A DNA stretch of 64,000 bases from Arthrobacter sp042667405 (GCF_042667405.1 NZ_JBHVAL010000005.1:124001-188000); one strand, 5' to 3'. Shown: positions 43,063 to 51,293, counted from the stretch's first letter. Notes: generated from the sequence alone by a model not told the origin. Translations and numbers: made by a program.

Positions 43063-44436
43063 ATGCAGAATCTTGATCGCGACGTTGTGATCGTCGGTGC
43101 CGGACCGTCAGGGTTGACGGCGGCGCGCGAATTGAAGAAGGCCGGACTCAGCGTCGCAGTGCTCGAAGCGCGCGACCGCGTGGGCGGCCGCACCTGGACA
43201 GACACCATCGACGGCGCCATGCTGGAGATCGGCGGCCAGTGGGTTTCCCCGGACCAGACGGCCCTCATGGACCTGCTGGACGAGCTCGGCCTGAAAATGT
43301 ACTCGCGCTACCGCGATGGCGAATCCATCTACATCGGCGCAGACGGCAAGGCCACCCGCTACACCGGCGACACCTTCCCGGTCAACGAGACAACCAAGGC
43401 CGAAATGGACAAGCTTGTCGCCATCCTGGATGAGCTCGCTGCGGAGATCGGGCCCACCGAACCCTGGGCGCACCCCAAGGCCCGTGAGCTGGACACCATC
43501 TCCTTCCACCACTGGCTCCGCCAGAACTCGAACGACGAAGAAGCCTGCAACAACATCGGCCTCTTCATCGCCGGCGGCATGCTCACCAAGCCCGCCCACG
43601 CCTTCTCGGCCCTGCAGGCCATCCTCATGGCGGCGTCGGCCGGCTCCTTCACGCACCTGACGGATGAGGACTTCATCCTGGACAAGCGCGTGATCGGCGG
43701 CATGCAGCAGGTTTCGCTGCTGCAGGCAGCAGAGCTGGGTTCCGACGTCGTCCTCAACAGCCCGGTCCGCACCATCAACTGGGAAGGAAACAACGTCACC
43801 GTCGTTTCCGACGGCGCCACCGTGAACGCCCGCTACGTGATCATGGCAGTTCCGCCGAACCTGTACTCCCGCGTTTCGTTCAACCCGCCGCTGCCGCGCC
43901 GCCAGCACCAGATGCACCAGCACCAGTCGTTGGGCCTGGTCATCAAGGTGCACGCCGTCTACGAGACGCCGTTCTGGCGCGAAGACGGACTGTCCGGCAC
44001 GGGCTTCAGCGCCGGTGCGCTGGTCCAGGAGGTCTACGACAACACCAACCACGGCGACACCCGCGGCACCTTGGTGGGCTTCGTGTCCGACGAAAAGGCC
44101 GACGCCGTATTCGAGCTCAGCGCCGAAGACCGCAAGAAAGCCATCCTGGAATCCATCGCCGGCTTCCTGGGTGACAAGGCACTGACCCCCGAGGTCTACT
44201 ACGAGTCCGACTGGGGCTCCGAAGAGTGGACCCGCGGCGCCTACGCCTCCAGCTACGACCTCGGCGGCCTGCACCGCTACGGCAAGGACCAGCACGCCAA
44301 CGTCGGCCCGATCTACTGGTCCTCGTCGGACCTCGCGGCTGAGGGTTACCAGCACGTCGATGGCGCGGTCCGCATGGGCCAGGCCACCGCAGCACGCATC
44401 GTCGAAGCCAACAAGCTGGCTTCGGTAGCGGTCTAA
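43063..44436 (+). CDS. puo: putrescine oxidase (flavin amine oxidase)
   Basis: 457 residues from the ATG at 43063 with GGAGAGG upstream. The FAD-binding site is VVIVGAGPSGLTAARELKKA, followed by EARDRVGGRTWT and IGGQWVSPDQTAL. The C-terminal FAD motif region has WRDGAYASSY-like RGAYASSYDLGG and YQHVDGAVRMGQATAARI. The sequence closely resembles the Micrococcus/Kocuria putrescine oxidase as I remember it. It oxidises putrescine to 4-aminobutanal (cyclising to 1-pyrroline), ammonia and hydrogen peroxide in the cytoplasm. It is followed by a stress protein and an APC permease, likely for uptake of the amine. Confidence 0.9.
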   Translation: MQNLDRDVVIVGAGPSGLTAARELKKAGLSVAVLEARDRVGGRTWTDTIDGAMLEIGGQWVSPDQTALMDLLDELGLKMYSRYRDGESIYIGADGKATRYTGDTFPVNETTKAEMDKLVAILDELAAEIGPTEPWAHPKARELDTISFHHWLRQNSNDEEACNNIGLFIAGGMLTKPAHAFSALQAILMAASAGSFTHLTDEDFILDKRVIGGMQQVSLLQAAELGSDVVLNSPVRTINWEGNNVTVVSDGATVNARYVIMAVPPNLYSRVSFNPPLPRRQHQMHQHQSLGLVIKVHAVYETPFWREDGLSGTGFSAGALVQEVYDNTNHGDTRGTLVGFVSDEKADAVFELSAEDRKKAILESIAGFLGDKALTPEVYYESDWGSEEWTRGAYASSYDLGGLHRYGKDQHANVGPIYWSSSDLAAEGYQHVDGAVRMGQATAARIVEANKLASVAV

Positions 44437-44523
44437 GCCCCGCGGAAGACCGCAAAACCAGTTACCGGCAGTCCGGGGGAAGTGCCGTCCCCGGACTGCC
44501 GGCAGCACTGTTTAAGGAGAATC

Positions 44524-45399
44524 ATGCGATACGTCGTCGGCTACACCGCCAACGCCAGGGGTCGCGATGCCGTCCACCTCGCCATTGCGATGGCCCGCGG
44601 ACAGGACGCCAGCCTGGACCTGGTCCTCGTGGTCCCGGAGGACTCGCCGTACAACGCCGTTTACCCGCCTGAGCCCGGCTACGACTCGATCCTCAACGAG
44701 CAAGCCCGGCAGTGGCTCGACGACGGCCTCGCCCTGGTCCCGGCCGACGTCGCCGCCCGCGCGCACATCCGCCGCGGAGACTCGGAAGCGCAGGCACTCA
44801 TTGATGCGGCTGTGGAGTTCGATGCTGCCGCGCTGGTCATTGGCGCCACCAACAACGGCCTCCTCAAGCGGTTCACCATTGGTTCAGTGGCCAGTTCACT
44901 GCTCCACTCTTCACCGGTTCCGGTTGCCCTGGCGCCCCACGGCTACCACCGGACGGAAGGCATCACCCGGCTCAGCTGTGGTTTCGGCGCCCGGCCCGGT
45001 GCCGATGAACTCCTTGACGTCGCCGTCGAGTCAGCGCGCGACCGCCACCTTCCGTTGCGTCTCGTCTCCTTGTTGGCGCTCGACGGCGGTAACTCGCCCG
45101 GGCTCGCCGACGCGGCCTGGGTGCATGCCGCCGACCGTCTTGCCGCCGTCGGGGATTCCACCGCCGGTTCCGGTCCGGACGCCGGGACCGAACCCGAAAT
45201 CGTCGTCGCGCAAGGCCGCACGATCGAGGAGGCCGTGGACCGCCTCGACTGGGAAGACGGCGAAATCCTTCTCATCGGCTCCAGCCGCCTGGCGCAGCAC
45301 CGCGCCACCTTCCTGGGCACCACCGCAAACCGGATCCTGCGTGCCCTGCCAGTTCCAATGATCGTGGTTCCCCGCGACTACACGCGACAGCGCTCCTAG
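44524..45399 (+). CDS. universal stress protein, two tandem UspA domains
   Basis: 291 residues from the ATG at 44524 with AAGGAGAA upstream. Two UspA domains: the first (residues 1-145) ends with the nucleotide motif VIGATNNGLLKRFTIGSVAS, the second with LIGSSRLAQHRATFLGTTAN and PVPMIVVPRDY. The G-2x-G-9x-G type loop is visible in both halves. It may respond to peroxide or starvation linked to amine oxidation. It lies between putrescine oxidase and the permease, with 87 and 23 bases spacing. Confidence 0.9.
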   Translation: MRYVVGYTANARGRDAVHLAIAMARGQDASLDLVLVVPEDSPYNAVYPPEPGYDSILNEQARQWLDDGLALVPADVAARAHIRRGDSEAQALIDAAVEFDAAALVIGATNNGLLKRFTIGSVASSLLHSSPVPVALAPHGYHRTEGITRLSCGFGARPGADELLDVAVESARDRHLPLRLVSLLALDGGNSPGLADAAWVHAADRLAAVGDSTAGSGPDAGTEPEIVVAQGRTIEEAVDRLDWEDGEILLIGSSRLAQHRATFLGTTANRILRALPVPMIVVPRDYTRQRS

Positions 45400-45422
45400 C
45401 CGTCGCCCGAGAGGCAATACCC

Positions 45423-46940
45423 ATGTCAACTGCACCAAAGACGGTCCAGTCGAAAGATTCGGCCCTGAGTGAGAAGGGCCTGAAAGCCGGATCGGTGGGC
45501 CTCATCGGCGCCGTCGTGATCGGCGTTTCCTGCATCGCGCCGGCCTATACGCTGACTGCCGCGCTTGGTCCCACCGTATCCGAGGTGGGTGTCCACCTTC
45601 CCGCGATCTTCCTGGTGGGCTTCATCCCGATGCTGCTGGTGGCGCTCGGCTACCGCGAACTCAACAACGCAATGCCCGACGCCGGAACCTCCTTCACGTG
45701 GGCGACGCGCGCCTTTGGACCGTGGATCGGTTGGATGGGTGGGTGGGGGCTCATCGCAGCCACGATCATTGTGCTGTCCAACCTGGCCGCGGTTGCAGTG
45801 GACTTCTTCTACCTGATGCTCGGTCAGGTCTTCAACGATCCGTCACTTGCGGAGCTGAGCAAGATCCTGCCCCTGAACATTGCCACAACGCTGGTGTTCA
45901 TTGCGGTGGCTTGCTGGATTTCGTACCGGGGCATGGAGACCACCAAGGGCGTGCAGTACGTGCTGGTGGCATTCCAGTTGCTGGTGCTTGGGTGGTTCGC
46001 TGTTTCGGCGTTTTCGCATGTAGCCAACGGCACGGCCTTCGACGCCACCGCCATCTCGCCCGACTGGTTCAACCCCTTTGCGGTGGACTCCTTCACGACC
46101 TTCACCGCCGGCGTTTCCCTCTCCATCTTCATTTACTGGGGCTGGGACGTGACGCTGACCATGAACGAGGAAACCCGCAATCCCGAAAAGACGCCCGGCC
46201 GCGCTGCAACCGTGACCGTGCTGGTGATCGTGATCATCTACATGACTGTTGCGTTGGCAACCTTGTCCTTCGCCGGCGTGGGGGACACTGGCCTGGGTAC
46301 GGGCAACCCTGAGAACCAGTCGAGCATCTTCGCTGTCCTCGCTGGTCCGGTGATGGGTCCGTTCGCCATTTTGATGTCTTTGGCAATCCTGAGCAGTTCG
46401 GCTGCGTCCCTGCAGTCGACGTTCGTTTCTCCCGCCCGGACGCTGTTGGCGATGGGCCACTACAAGGCCATCTCGCCCAAGTTCGGCCGGATCAGCCCCA
46501 CGTACAAGTCCCCGAGCACCGCCACCATTGCCGCGGCCATCGCAGCTGCGGGCTTCTACGTGATCACCCGGACCGTGTCCGAGAATGCCCTCTGGGACAC
46601 CATCACCGCCCTGGGCATGATGATCTGCTTCTACTACGGCATCACCGCGCTGGCCTGCGTTTGGTACTTCCGGGCCGCGGCGTTCAGCAGTGTCCGCTCC
46701 TTCTTCTTCAAGTTCCTGGCGCCCTTGCTGGGCGGCGTGATCCTGCTGGTTATGTTCGTGAAGACTGCCGTTGATTCCCTGGACCCTGCTTATGGTTCGG
46801 GCTCTTCGGTGGGCGGCATCGGCCTGGTGTTCATCCTGGGAATGGGCGTGATCCTGCTGGGCGTGGTGGTGATGCTGGTGATGTACCGGGTGCGGCCCGA
46901 GTTCTTCAGGAATTTCTCGCGCCGAGTTGGCATTGGATGA
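45423..46940 (+). CDS. APC-family amino acid/polyamine permease (probable putrescine importer)
   Basis: 505 residues, about 12 membrane spans. The N-terminal motif GSVGLIGAVVIGVSCIAPAY and the helix-3/8 regions (YWGWDVTLTMNEETRNPEKT) match the APC superfamily, amino acid/polyamine group. The substrate is inferred as putrescine from its place in the TetR-putrescine oxidase operon, 23 bases after the stress protein gene. The C-terminus is short and basic. Confidence 0.88.
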   Translation: MSTAPKTVQSKDSALSEKGLKAGSVGLIGAVVIGVSCIAPAYTLTAALGPTVSEVGVHLPAIFLVGFIPMLLVALGYRELNNAMPDAGTSFTWATRAFGPWIGWMGGWGLIAATIIVLSNLAAVAVDFFYLMLGQVFNDPSLAELSKILPLNIATTLVFIAVACWISYRGMETTKGVQYVLVAFQLLVLGWFAVSAFSHVANGTAFDATAISPDWFNPFAVDSFTTFTAGVSLSIFIYWGWDVTLTMNEETRNPEKTPGRAATVTVLVIVIIYMTVALATLSFAGVGDTGLGTGNPENQSSIFAVLAGPVMGPFAILMSLAILSSSAASLQSTFVSPARTLLAMGHYKAISPKFGRISPTYKSPSTATIAAAIAAAGFYVITRTVSENALWDTITALGMMICFYYGITALACVWYFRAAAFSSVRSFFFKFLAPLLGGVILLVMFVKTAVDSLDPAYGSGSSVGGIGLVFILGMGVILLGVVVMLVMYRVRPEFFRNFSRRVGIG

Positions 46941-46971
46941 CAATGTTGCGCGGCGGGATTGTCATTAAGTG

Positions 46972-47535
46972 TCATCTCGGCGAGGGGAGGGCAGCTGTGG
47001 GGACGCCTGCGGCACGCTCCGCTTCGGTTAACGCTTGGGCGAGGCGTTCGACGGCGGCCCTGTAGTCGGTCCCGGCGGTCACCTTGCAGTACTCGGCCTC
47101 CCGCATGGCCCTCGTCAGCGCAGCCGTTTCCTGGGTCCGCACGTCTGTCATGGCCGGAAAATCGATGGTCTGCGCCGGATCCAGTTCGTAGCGCTGCCAT
47201 TGGGCCAGGATGCTTTGGTGCCGTGCGGCGTCGTCGGCAAAACCAGCACGACGCCGGGGCTCGGCTGCGTGGGTCCGCTCGACTTTCCGGGCGGCCGCCA
47301 AGGTTCCTGCCGCCGTCGTTGCTGCCAGGGCGACCATCACCAATCCGGCGGGCGGCCACAGCACAGTGGGAAGCAGAACGGCGGGCGCAATCACCGTAAA
47401 TCCCGCGAACAGATCCCAGAAGACCGTGTCCGGCTCAGGCCCGCGACCATAGGTGAGTTTTCTGCGCAGGATGTATGTTGTTGCCGCGGTTGCAAGAACC
47501 AAGGCAACGCCCCACAGGAGCATCATGGCGGGCAT
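46972..47535 (-). CDS. hypothetical membrane protein with coiled-coil tail
   Basis: 187 residues from the ATG at 47535, with GGAGGTGG upstream. Two or three membrane segments in the first 95 residues (MMLLWGVALVLATAATTYIL, FAGFTVIAPAVLLPTVLWPP, GLVMVALAATTAAGTLAA) are followed by a cytoplasmic, Ala/Glu/Arg-rich helical region that looks like a coiled coil (TALTRAMREAEYCKV, RLAQALTEAERAAG). I recognise no family. It is convergent with the permease gene, with 31 bases between. Confidence 0.65.
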   Translation of the reverse strand: MPAMMLLWGVALVLATAATTYILRRKLTYGRGPEPDTVFWDLFAGFTVIAPAVLLPTVLWPPAGLVMVALAATTAAGTLAAARKVERTHAAEPRRRAGFADDAARHQSILAQWQRYELDPAQTIDFPAMTDVRTQETAALTRAMREAEYCKVTAGTDYRAAVERLAQALTEAERAAGVPTAALPSPR

Positions 47536-47647
47536 CGGACCACCTCCAGGCGAATTCGCTGCTTTGAATTCAGTATGCGCCGGGGGATGCGGGGATGCGA
47601 GAGTGGTTGAGTCCCCGGCAAATCAGGTAGTGAACTCTCGGTAGACT

Positions 47648-47716
47648 CGATGTCAGCAGGCAAGAGACTGCTGCATCGTTAAAAACGAAAGACCCGAGTG
47701 CAATCGGGTCTTTGTT
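47648..47716 (+). ncRNA. candidate small RNA with terminator
   Basis: Two consecutive hairpins in an otherwise empty gap. The first is CGATG-CAGCAG paired with CTGCTG-CATCG (47648-47678) with a single bulged T. The second is the perfect 10-bp stem AAAGACCCGA/TCGGGTCTTT (47688-47713) followed by GTT, a terminator shape. TAGACT at 47642-47647 overlaps as a possible -10 but has no good -35, so the real start may be further up, near 47600. The 5' end is not resolved and no known RNA family is recognised. It could also be a 3' end from unseen transcription. Confidence 0.45.
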
Positions 47717-47751
47717 CAGCGCGATGCGCTCTTTGGTGCGATTTCAAGGAC

Positions 47752-47781
47752 ATACCCTTGACTCTCACACTTCAAGAGTAT
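47752..47781. repeat. imperfect inverted repeat upstream of a leader-like ORF
   Basis: ATACCCTTGA (47752-47761) and TCAAGAGTAT (47772-47781) pair at 9 of 10 positions across a 10-base spacer. TTGACT at 47758-47763 falls inside and could be a -35. The CTTGA...TCAAG layout recalls the HspR site but the spacing is one base short. Confidence 0.5.
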
Positions 47782-47845
47782 GCCCCTCCGCGCACGCTGT
47801 GCAAACATGCGCGGTCGCACCCTGTCCTCAGTGAGGGGGTGCACC

Positions 47846-47878
47846 ATGTCTCGACGACGTCAACGTCCCGAGCATTGA
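47846..47878 (+). CDS. possible leader peptide (10 residues)
   Basis: ATG at 47846 preceded by a strong GAGGGGG, reading MSRRRQRPEH then TGA. Ribosome binding site and start lie on the 3' side of a hairpin (GCACCC/GGGTGC at 47817-47842 with a CCTCA/TGAGG inner stem). Codons include the locally rare TCT, CGA, CGA and CAA. A 13-bp hairpin at 47965-47994 follows before the VOC gene. The set-up resembles an attenuator leader. Coding is uncertain. Confidence 0.35.
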   Translation: MSRRRQRPEH

Positions 47879-47964
47879 GGCCGCCTGAACCTGTGGGTCA
47901 ACATCGCACGCTTTGCGTGGGAGATTGTCCGCTCGTTCTGGCACCTGAAACCCTGATGGGTTGG

Positions 47965-47994
47965 CGACGGCCGCGGGACTACCCGCGGCCGTCG
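47965..47994 (+). terminator. strong GC hairpin upstream of the VOC gene
   Basis: A perfect 13-bp stem CGACGGCCGCGGG (47965-47977) with its complement at 47982-47994 and an ACTA loop. TTTTG follows 10 bases later. It may end the transcript that includes the short leader ORF, or attenuate reading into the VOC gene at 48040. Confidence 0.55.
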
Positions 47995-48039
47995 TCGCGT
48001 GCGTTTTGACCGTCAGTGCCGGGGCGTAGCCTTGGCACC

Positions 48040-48420
48040 ATGAGACTGAAAATGTGCAGCATCCACGTCAAGGACCCGGCAACAGCCCACACGTTCTACA
48101 CGGAAACGTTGGGCTTCGAAACCCTGATGGCCATGCCTGAGTACAACCTCTTCATCATCAAGGATCCCGGCGCAGGCCCGAACGCCACAGGGCTGCTCCT
48201 GGAACCAAGCGACAACCCCATCGGTGCAAACTATATGAATGCCGTCTATGAGGCCGGCATGCCTGCGGTTGTCCTGGGCGTGCCCGACGTCCAGGCGGAG
48301 TACGAGCGGTTGCTGGCTGCGGGCGTGAGGTTCAAGGGCGAGCCGGCAGAGGATCCGTCGGGCATCAGCGCAGTTTTCGACGACGGCTGCGGCAATTACG
48401 TCCAGCTGCACCAAGACTAG
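48040..48420 (+). CDS. VOC (glyoxalase/bleomycin resistance-like) family protein
   Basis: 126 residues from the ATG at 48040. A single glyoxalase-fold repeat pair: LKMCSIHVKDPATAHTFYTE at the start with the metal-site His, and FDDGCGNYVQLHQD at the end with the Glu-equivalent position replaced by Gln. The middle (MPAVVLGVPDVQAEYERLLA) is typical of small VOC proteins. Members may isomerise, cleave or merely bind a small metabolite. The altered metal ligand makes catalysis uncertain. Confidence 0.87.
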   Translation: MRLKMCSIHVKDPATAHTFYTETLGFETLMAMPEYNLFIIKDPGAGPNATGLLLEPSDNPIGANYMNAVYEAGMPAVVLGVPDVQAEYERLLAAGVRFKGEPAEDPSGISAVFDDGCGNYVQLHQD

Positions 48421-48470
48421 TTAAACAGCTATGGCCGGGACACAGGTCCCGGCCATAGGTGGATCAAACC

Positions 48471-48920
48471 TTATGCGCGGTCGCGCTTTGTTCCCTTGGG
48501 AGCCTCGCGTTTGGCCGCGGCGTTCTCCCGGGCTTCCTTTGTCGCGGCCTTTTTGTGGGCCTCGTCTTTCACTCGCTGGGCCTCGGAACGGACTGCGGCG
48601 TGGGTGGCGCGTTCGGTGACCAGCCACTGCGGGGGCGTTTGCAGCAACTCGGTGATTTCCGCCGTCGTGAGTGCTTCCTCGACGCCGCCGCGGGCGAGGC
48701 CGCTGATGGAGATGTTGAGTTTTTGCGCAACTACCGGGCGCGGGTGCGGGCCGTTGCGGCGCAGTTCGGCAAGCCACTCCGGCGGGTTGGACTGAAGTTC
48801 GTTGAATTCCTCGCGGGAGATGGACGAATCCTGGAACTCCTGGGGTGTAGCGGGCAGGTAGATGCCGAGTTTCTTGGCGACTGTTGCCGGCTTCATGGAC
48901 TGGGAGTTCGAGGACGTCAT
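48471..48920 (-). CDS. DUF5997 family protein
   Basis: 149 residues, ATG at 48920. It has a duplicated short domain: KPATVAKKLGIYLPATPQEF then PPEWLAELRRNGPHPR, and a second half PRPVVAQKLNISISGLARGG then PPQWLVTERATHAAV. The highly charged Lys/Arg/Ala C-terminal tail (about 40 residues) looks DNA- or RNA-binding. Function is unknown. It is divergent from a LysR-type substrate-binding-domain protein, a pairing I recall from other actinobacteria. Confidence 0.82.
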   Translation of the reverse strand: MTSSNSQSMKPATVAKKLGIYLPATPQEFQDSSISREEFNELQSNPPEWLAELRRNGPHPRPVVAQKLNISISGLARGGVEEALTTAEITELLQTPPQWLVTERATHAAVRSEAQRVKDEAHKKAATKEARENAAAKREAPKGTKRDRA

Positions 48921-48953
48921 ACTTCAAGGGTATCTGGCCGGTACTGTGAGTGT

Positions 48954-49679
48954 GTGCCAGATGCTGAAGAATCCACGGAAACTCCCGAGTCCCAACCCGC
49001 GCTTCGCTTCGCGTACGTCGCCGGCGTGACTCCCGGGAAATGGATCCGCCGCTGGGAAGAGCGGATGCCTGAAGTTCCGCTGCACTCCTTCATGTCCGAC
49101 GACGACGCGCAGCTTTCGGTGTTGCGGGACGGTTCCGCTGACCTCAGCTTTGTTCGGTTGCCCGTGGACCGGGAAGGCCTGAACGTCATCCCCTTGTATG
49201 AAGAGCAGCCCGTGGTGGTCGCACCCAAGGGCCACGAGGTCTCAGTGTTCGAGGAAGTGGCACTGGAGGACCTGGCCGAGGAAAATTTCCTGGACATCGC
49301 GGAAATGGGCGGCCCGGACATGGCCCTGCAGGTTGTTGCTTCCGGCGCCGGACTCGTGATCATGCCCATGTCGGTTGCCAGGCACCTGAATGCCAAGGAC
49401 ACGGTCATGCGCCGGCTGACGGGAGCCCCTGGAACCCAGATCGGCTTGGCTTGGCTCGTGGGAACAGACAGCCCGGTGATCGAGGAGTTCATTGGGATTG
49501 TGCGTGGCCGGACAGCGCAGAGTTCACGCCAACCGTCTGCCCAGCAGGAGAAGCCCAAGAAGGCGCCCAAGCCTGATCGCAGGGGTTCGGGTGCGAAAAA
49601 GCCTGCAGTTGCCCAGCGCTACGCCCCGAATCCGGACAAAGGACGCGGCCGCGGTTCGCGAAAGAAGGGCAAGCGCTGA
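48954..49679 (+). CDS. LysR-type substrate-binding domain protein lacking the DNA-binding domain
   Basis: 241 residues from a GTG at 48954. The sequence goes straight into a LysR effector domain (LRFAYVAGVTPGKWIRRWEE, RDGSADLSFVRLPVDREGLN, LYEEQPVVVAPKGHEV, GLVIMPMSVARHLN), with no helix-turn-helix before it. The last 65 residues are extremely basic (KKAPKPDRRGSGAKKPAVA, GRGRGSRKKGKR), which may give unspecific nucleic acid binding. TACTGT at 48942-48947 would place the transcript start at the GTG itself (leaderless). Confidence 0.85.
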   Translation: MPDAEESTETPESQPALRFAYVAGVTPGKWIRRWEERMPEVPLHSFMSDDDAQLSVLRDGSADLSFVRLPVDREGLNVIPLYEEQPVVVAPKGHEVSVFEEVALEDLAEENFLDIAEMGGPDMALQVVASGAGLVIMPMSVARHLNAKDTVMRRLTGAPGTQIGLAWLVGTDSPVIEEFIGIVRGRTAQSSRQPSAQQEKPKKAPKPDRRGSGAKKPAVAQRYAPNPDKGRGRGSRKKGKR

Positions 49680-50378
49680 CTACTCGCCGTGGATGGCGGC
49701 CTGCTGCTGCTCTGAACGGTTGAGATAGGCAAGGAGCAGGTCGCCCGCGCGCTCCAGTTCGCCGGCCTCCAGCGCTGCGCAGATCTGCTCATTTTCAGCG
49801 AGCCAGTCGCTGTAGAAGTGCGCATTGACGGTGGCTTTGTGGAAGTACAGCCTCATCTCAGCCAGGATCTGGGCCATGATCGTGTTCAGGCGGTTGCTCT
49901 CTGCCAAAGCCACGATTGCCCCGTGAAAGTGCTGGTTGGCGCTGCCCAGTCCTTCATTGTCATCGGCGGCCGCCGCACGCTTTCCCTCGTCGACGGCGGC
50001 CCTGACGGCGGCTATGCGCTCCGGCGAACCTCCCGCACGGATGGAACTGACCTCGATGGCGCGACGGACGGTGTAGACATCGTGGATGTCACCTGCCTCG
50101 AGGGTGGCTACGAACACGCCCTTGTTTGGCTGACGGAGTAGAAGGCGTTCCGCGGCGAGCTCGGCAAAGGCTTCCCGGACGGTGTTCCGGGAGACGCCAA
50201 GATCCTCGGCAATTGTGGCTTCCGTGAGTTTGGCGCCGGGAACAAGGAAGCCCTCTGCAAGCTGATAACGCAGTTCCTCCGCCACGCGTTCGGCCACGGA
50301 GGGGACCCTGAGCCGCATCCGTGCGCGGGCACCGTCCAGGCCGGGATGTTCGCTTGATTCCTGATCTGCTCCGGCCAT
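49680..50378 (-). CDS. GntR-family regulator (FCD type) of the pxp operon
   Basis: 232 residues from the ATG at 50378; a GTG two codons upstream is also possible. The winged helix is VAERVAEELRYQLAEGFLVP, AEDLGVSRNTVREAFAELAA. The FCD domain has the metal/ligand His motifs NQHFHGAIVALAESNRL and the C-terminal LAENEQICAALEAG. TGTAAT at 50393-50388 acts as a -10, giving a leader of only a few bases. It is divergent from pxpA, and an extended dyad lies in the shared gap. Confidence 0.92.
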   Translation of the reverse strand: MAGADQESSEHPGLDGARARMRLRVPSVAERVAEELRYQLAEGFLVPGAKLTEATIAEDLGVSRNTVREAFAELAAERLLLRQPNKGVFVATLEAGDIHDVYTVRRAIEVSSIRAGGSPERIAAVRAAVDEGKRAAAADDNEGLGSANQHFHGAIVALAESNRLNTIMAQILAEMRLYFHKATVNAHFYSDWLAENEQICAALEAGELERAGDLLLAYLNRSEQQQAAIHGE

Positions 50379-50412
50379 AGTCACAAAATTACACGATCGC
50401 CGAAAATAAGGA

Positions 50413-50439
50413 TCGCCGGATTGTTGAACAATCCAGCGA
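50413..50439. promoter_or_regulatory. GntR operator between regulator and pxpA
   Basis: GGATTGTT-G-AACAATCC at 50418-50434 is a perfect 8-bp-arm dyad. It extends to 13-bp arms with one mismatch (50413-50439). TTGT/ACAA half-sites are usual for FCD-type GntR regulators. The site lies about 50 bases before pxpA. Confidence 0.8.
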
Positions 50440-50487
50440 TTTGGTGCATGCTGGATGTAACGCGCATCACGAGGCAGGGATCACACC

Positions 50488-51246
50488 ATGGCAACCATCG
50501 ACCTGAACAGCGACGTCGGAGAGTCATTCGGACGCTGGACACTTGGCGACGATGCCGCCATGTTCCAATCCGTCTCCAGTGCCAACGTTGCTTGTGGATT
50601 CCACGCCGGCGACCCCAGCGTTATCCGCAGCACCTGCGCCAAGGCGGTCCAGGCCGGCGTCGTAATTGGCGCCCACGTCGGGTATCGCGATCTCGCGGGA
50701 TTCGGCCGCCGCTTCATGGATATGGACCCTGTGGAGTTGGCCGACGACGTGGTGTACCAGATCGGCGCGCTGCAGGCTCTGGCAGCTCTTTCCGGTGGCC
50801 GGGTGCAGTACGTGAAACCCCACGGTGGTCTGTACAACGCGATAGTCAAGCACACGGCCCAAGCGCGCGCAGTGGTGGATGCCGTGAAATCGGTAGACCC
50901 CAACCTTCCGATTCTCGGCCTGCCCGGCTCTGAAGTTCTGCGATTGGCTGAGGAAGCAGGCCTTCGAGGCATTTCCGAAGCATTCGCGGACCGCGCCTAT
51001 ACCCCGGAAGGAACGCTCGTCCCGCGCTCCCAGCCCGGGGCCGTCCTGCACAACCCCGACGAAGTGGCCGAACACGTCCTGCGAATGGCCACTGAACAAT
51101 CCGTCAAGGCAATCGACGGTTCCATCCTCAAAATCACCGCAGAGAGCATCTGCGTGCACGGTGACTCACCCGGAGCAGTTGCAATGGCTGCCGCCGTGAA
51201 GTCCGCACTGGGCGAGGCCGGCGTAACCGTCGGCTCGTTCCTCTAA
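50488..51246 (+). CDS. pxpA: 5-oxoprolinase subunit PxpA (LamB/YcsF family)
   Basis: 252 residues, ATG at 50488. Typical motifs: IDLNSDVGESFGRWTLGDDA, ANVACGFHAGDPSVI, GAHVGYRDLAGFGRR, VKPHGGLYN and AFADRAYTPEGTLVPRS. With PxpB and PxpC it hydrolyses 5-oxoproline (pyroglutamate) to glutamate using ATP. It is the first gene of the operon pxpA-MFS-pxpBC-biotin carboxylase. Confidence 0.95.
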   Translation: MATIDLNSDVGESFGRWTLGDDAAMFQSVSSANVACGFHAGDPSVIRSTCAKAVQAGVVIGAHVGYRDLAGFGRRFMDMDPVELADDVVYQIGALQALAALSGGRVQYVKPHGGLYNAIVKHTAQARAVVDAVKSVDPNLPILGLPGSEVLRLAEEAGLRGISEAFADRAYTPEGTLVPRSQPGAVLHNPDEVAEHVLRMATEQSVKAIDGSILKITAESICVHGDSPGAVAMAAAVKSALGEAGVTVGSFL

Positions 51247-51293
51247 CCCGTTCCAACCGGACTCCGCACCACCTCATCCCCCCGGAGGGCATC

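Noticed and set aside
43108..44508. 466-codon minus-strand frame opposite putrescine oxidase
   Set aside because: Antisense shadow; the opposite strand matches putrescine oxidase along its whole length.
47752..47781. HspR-type (HAIR) operator
   Set aside because: CTTGA and TCAAG half-sites are present but the spacing is one base short and no heat-shock gene follows.
47698..48009. 103-codon plus-strand frame across the hairpins before the VOC gene
   Set aside because: It crosses the terminator-like hairpin and has erratic composition and no good start; the short leader frame is the better reading.
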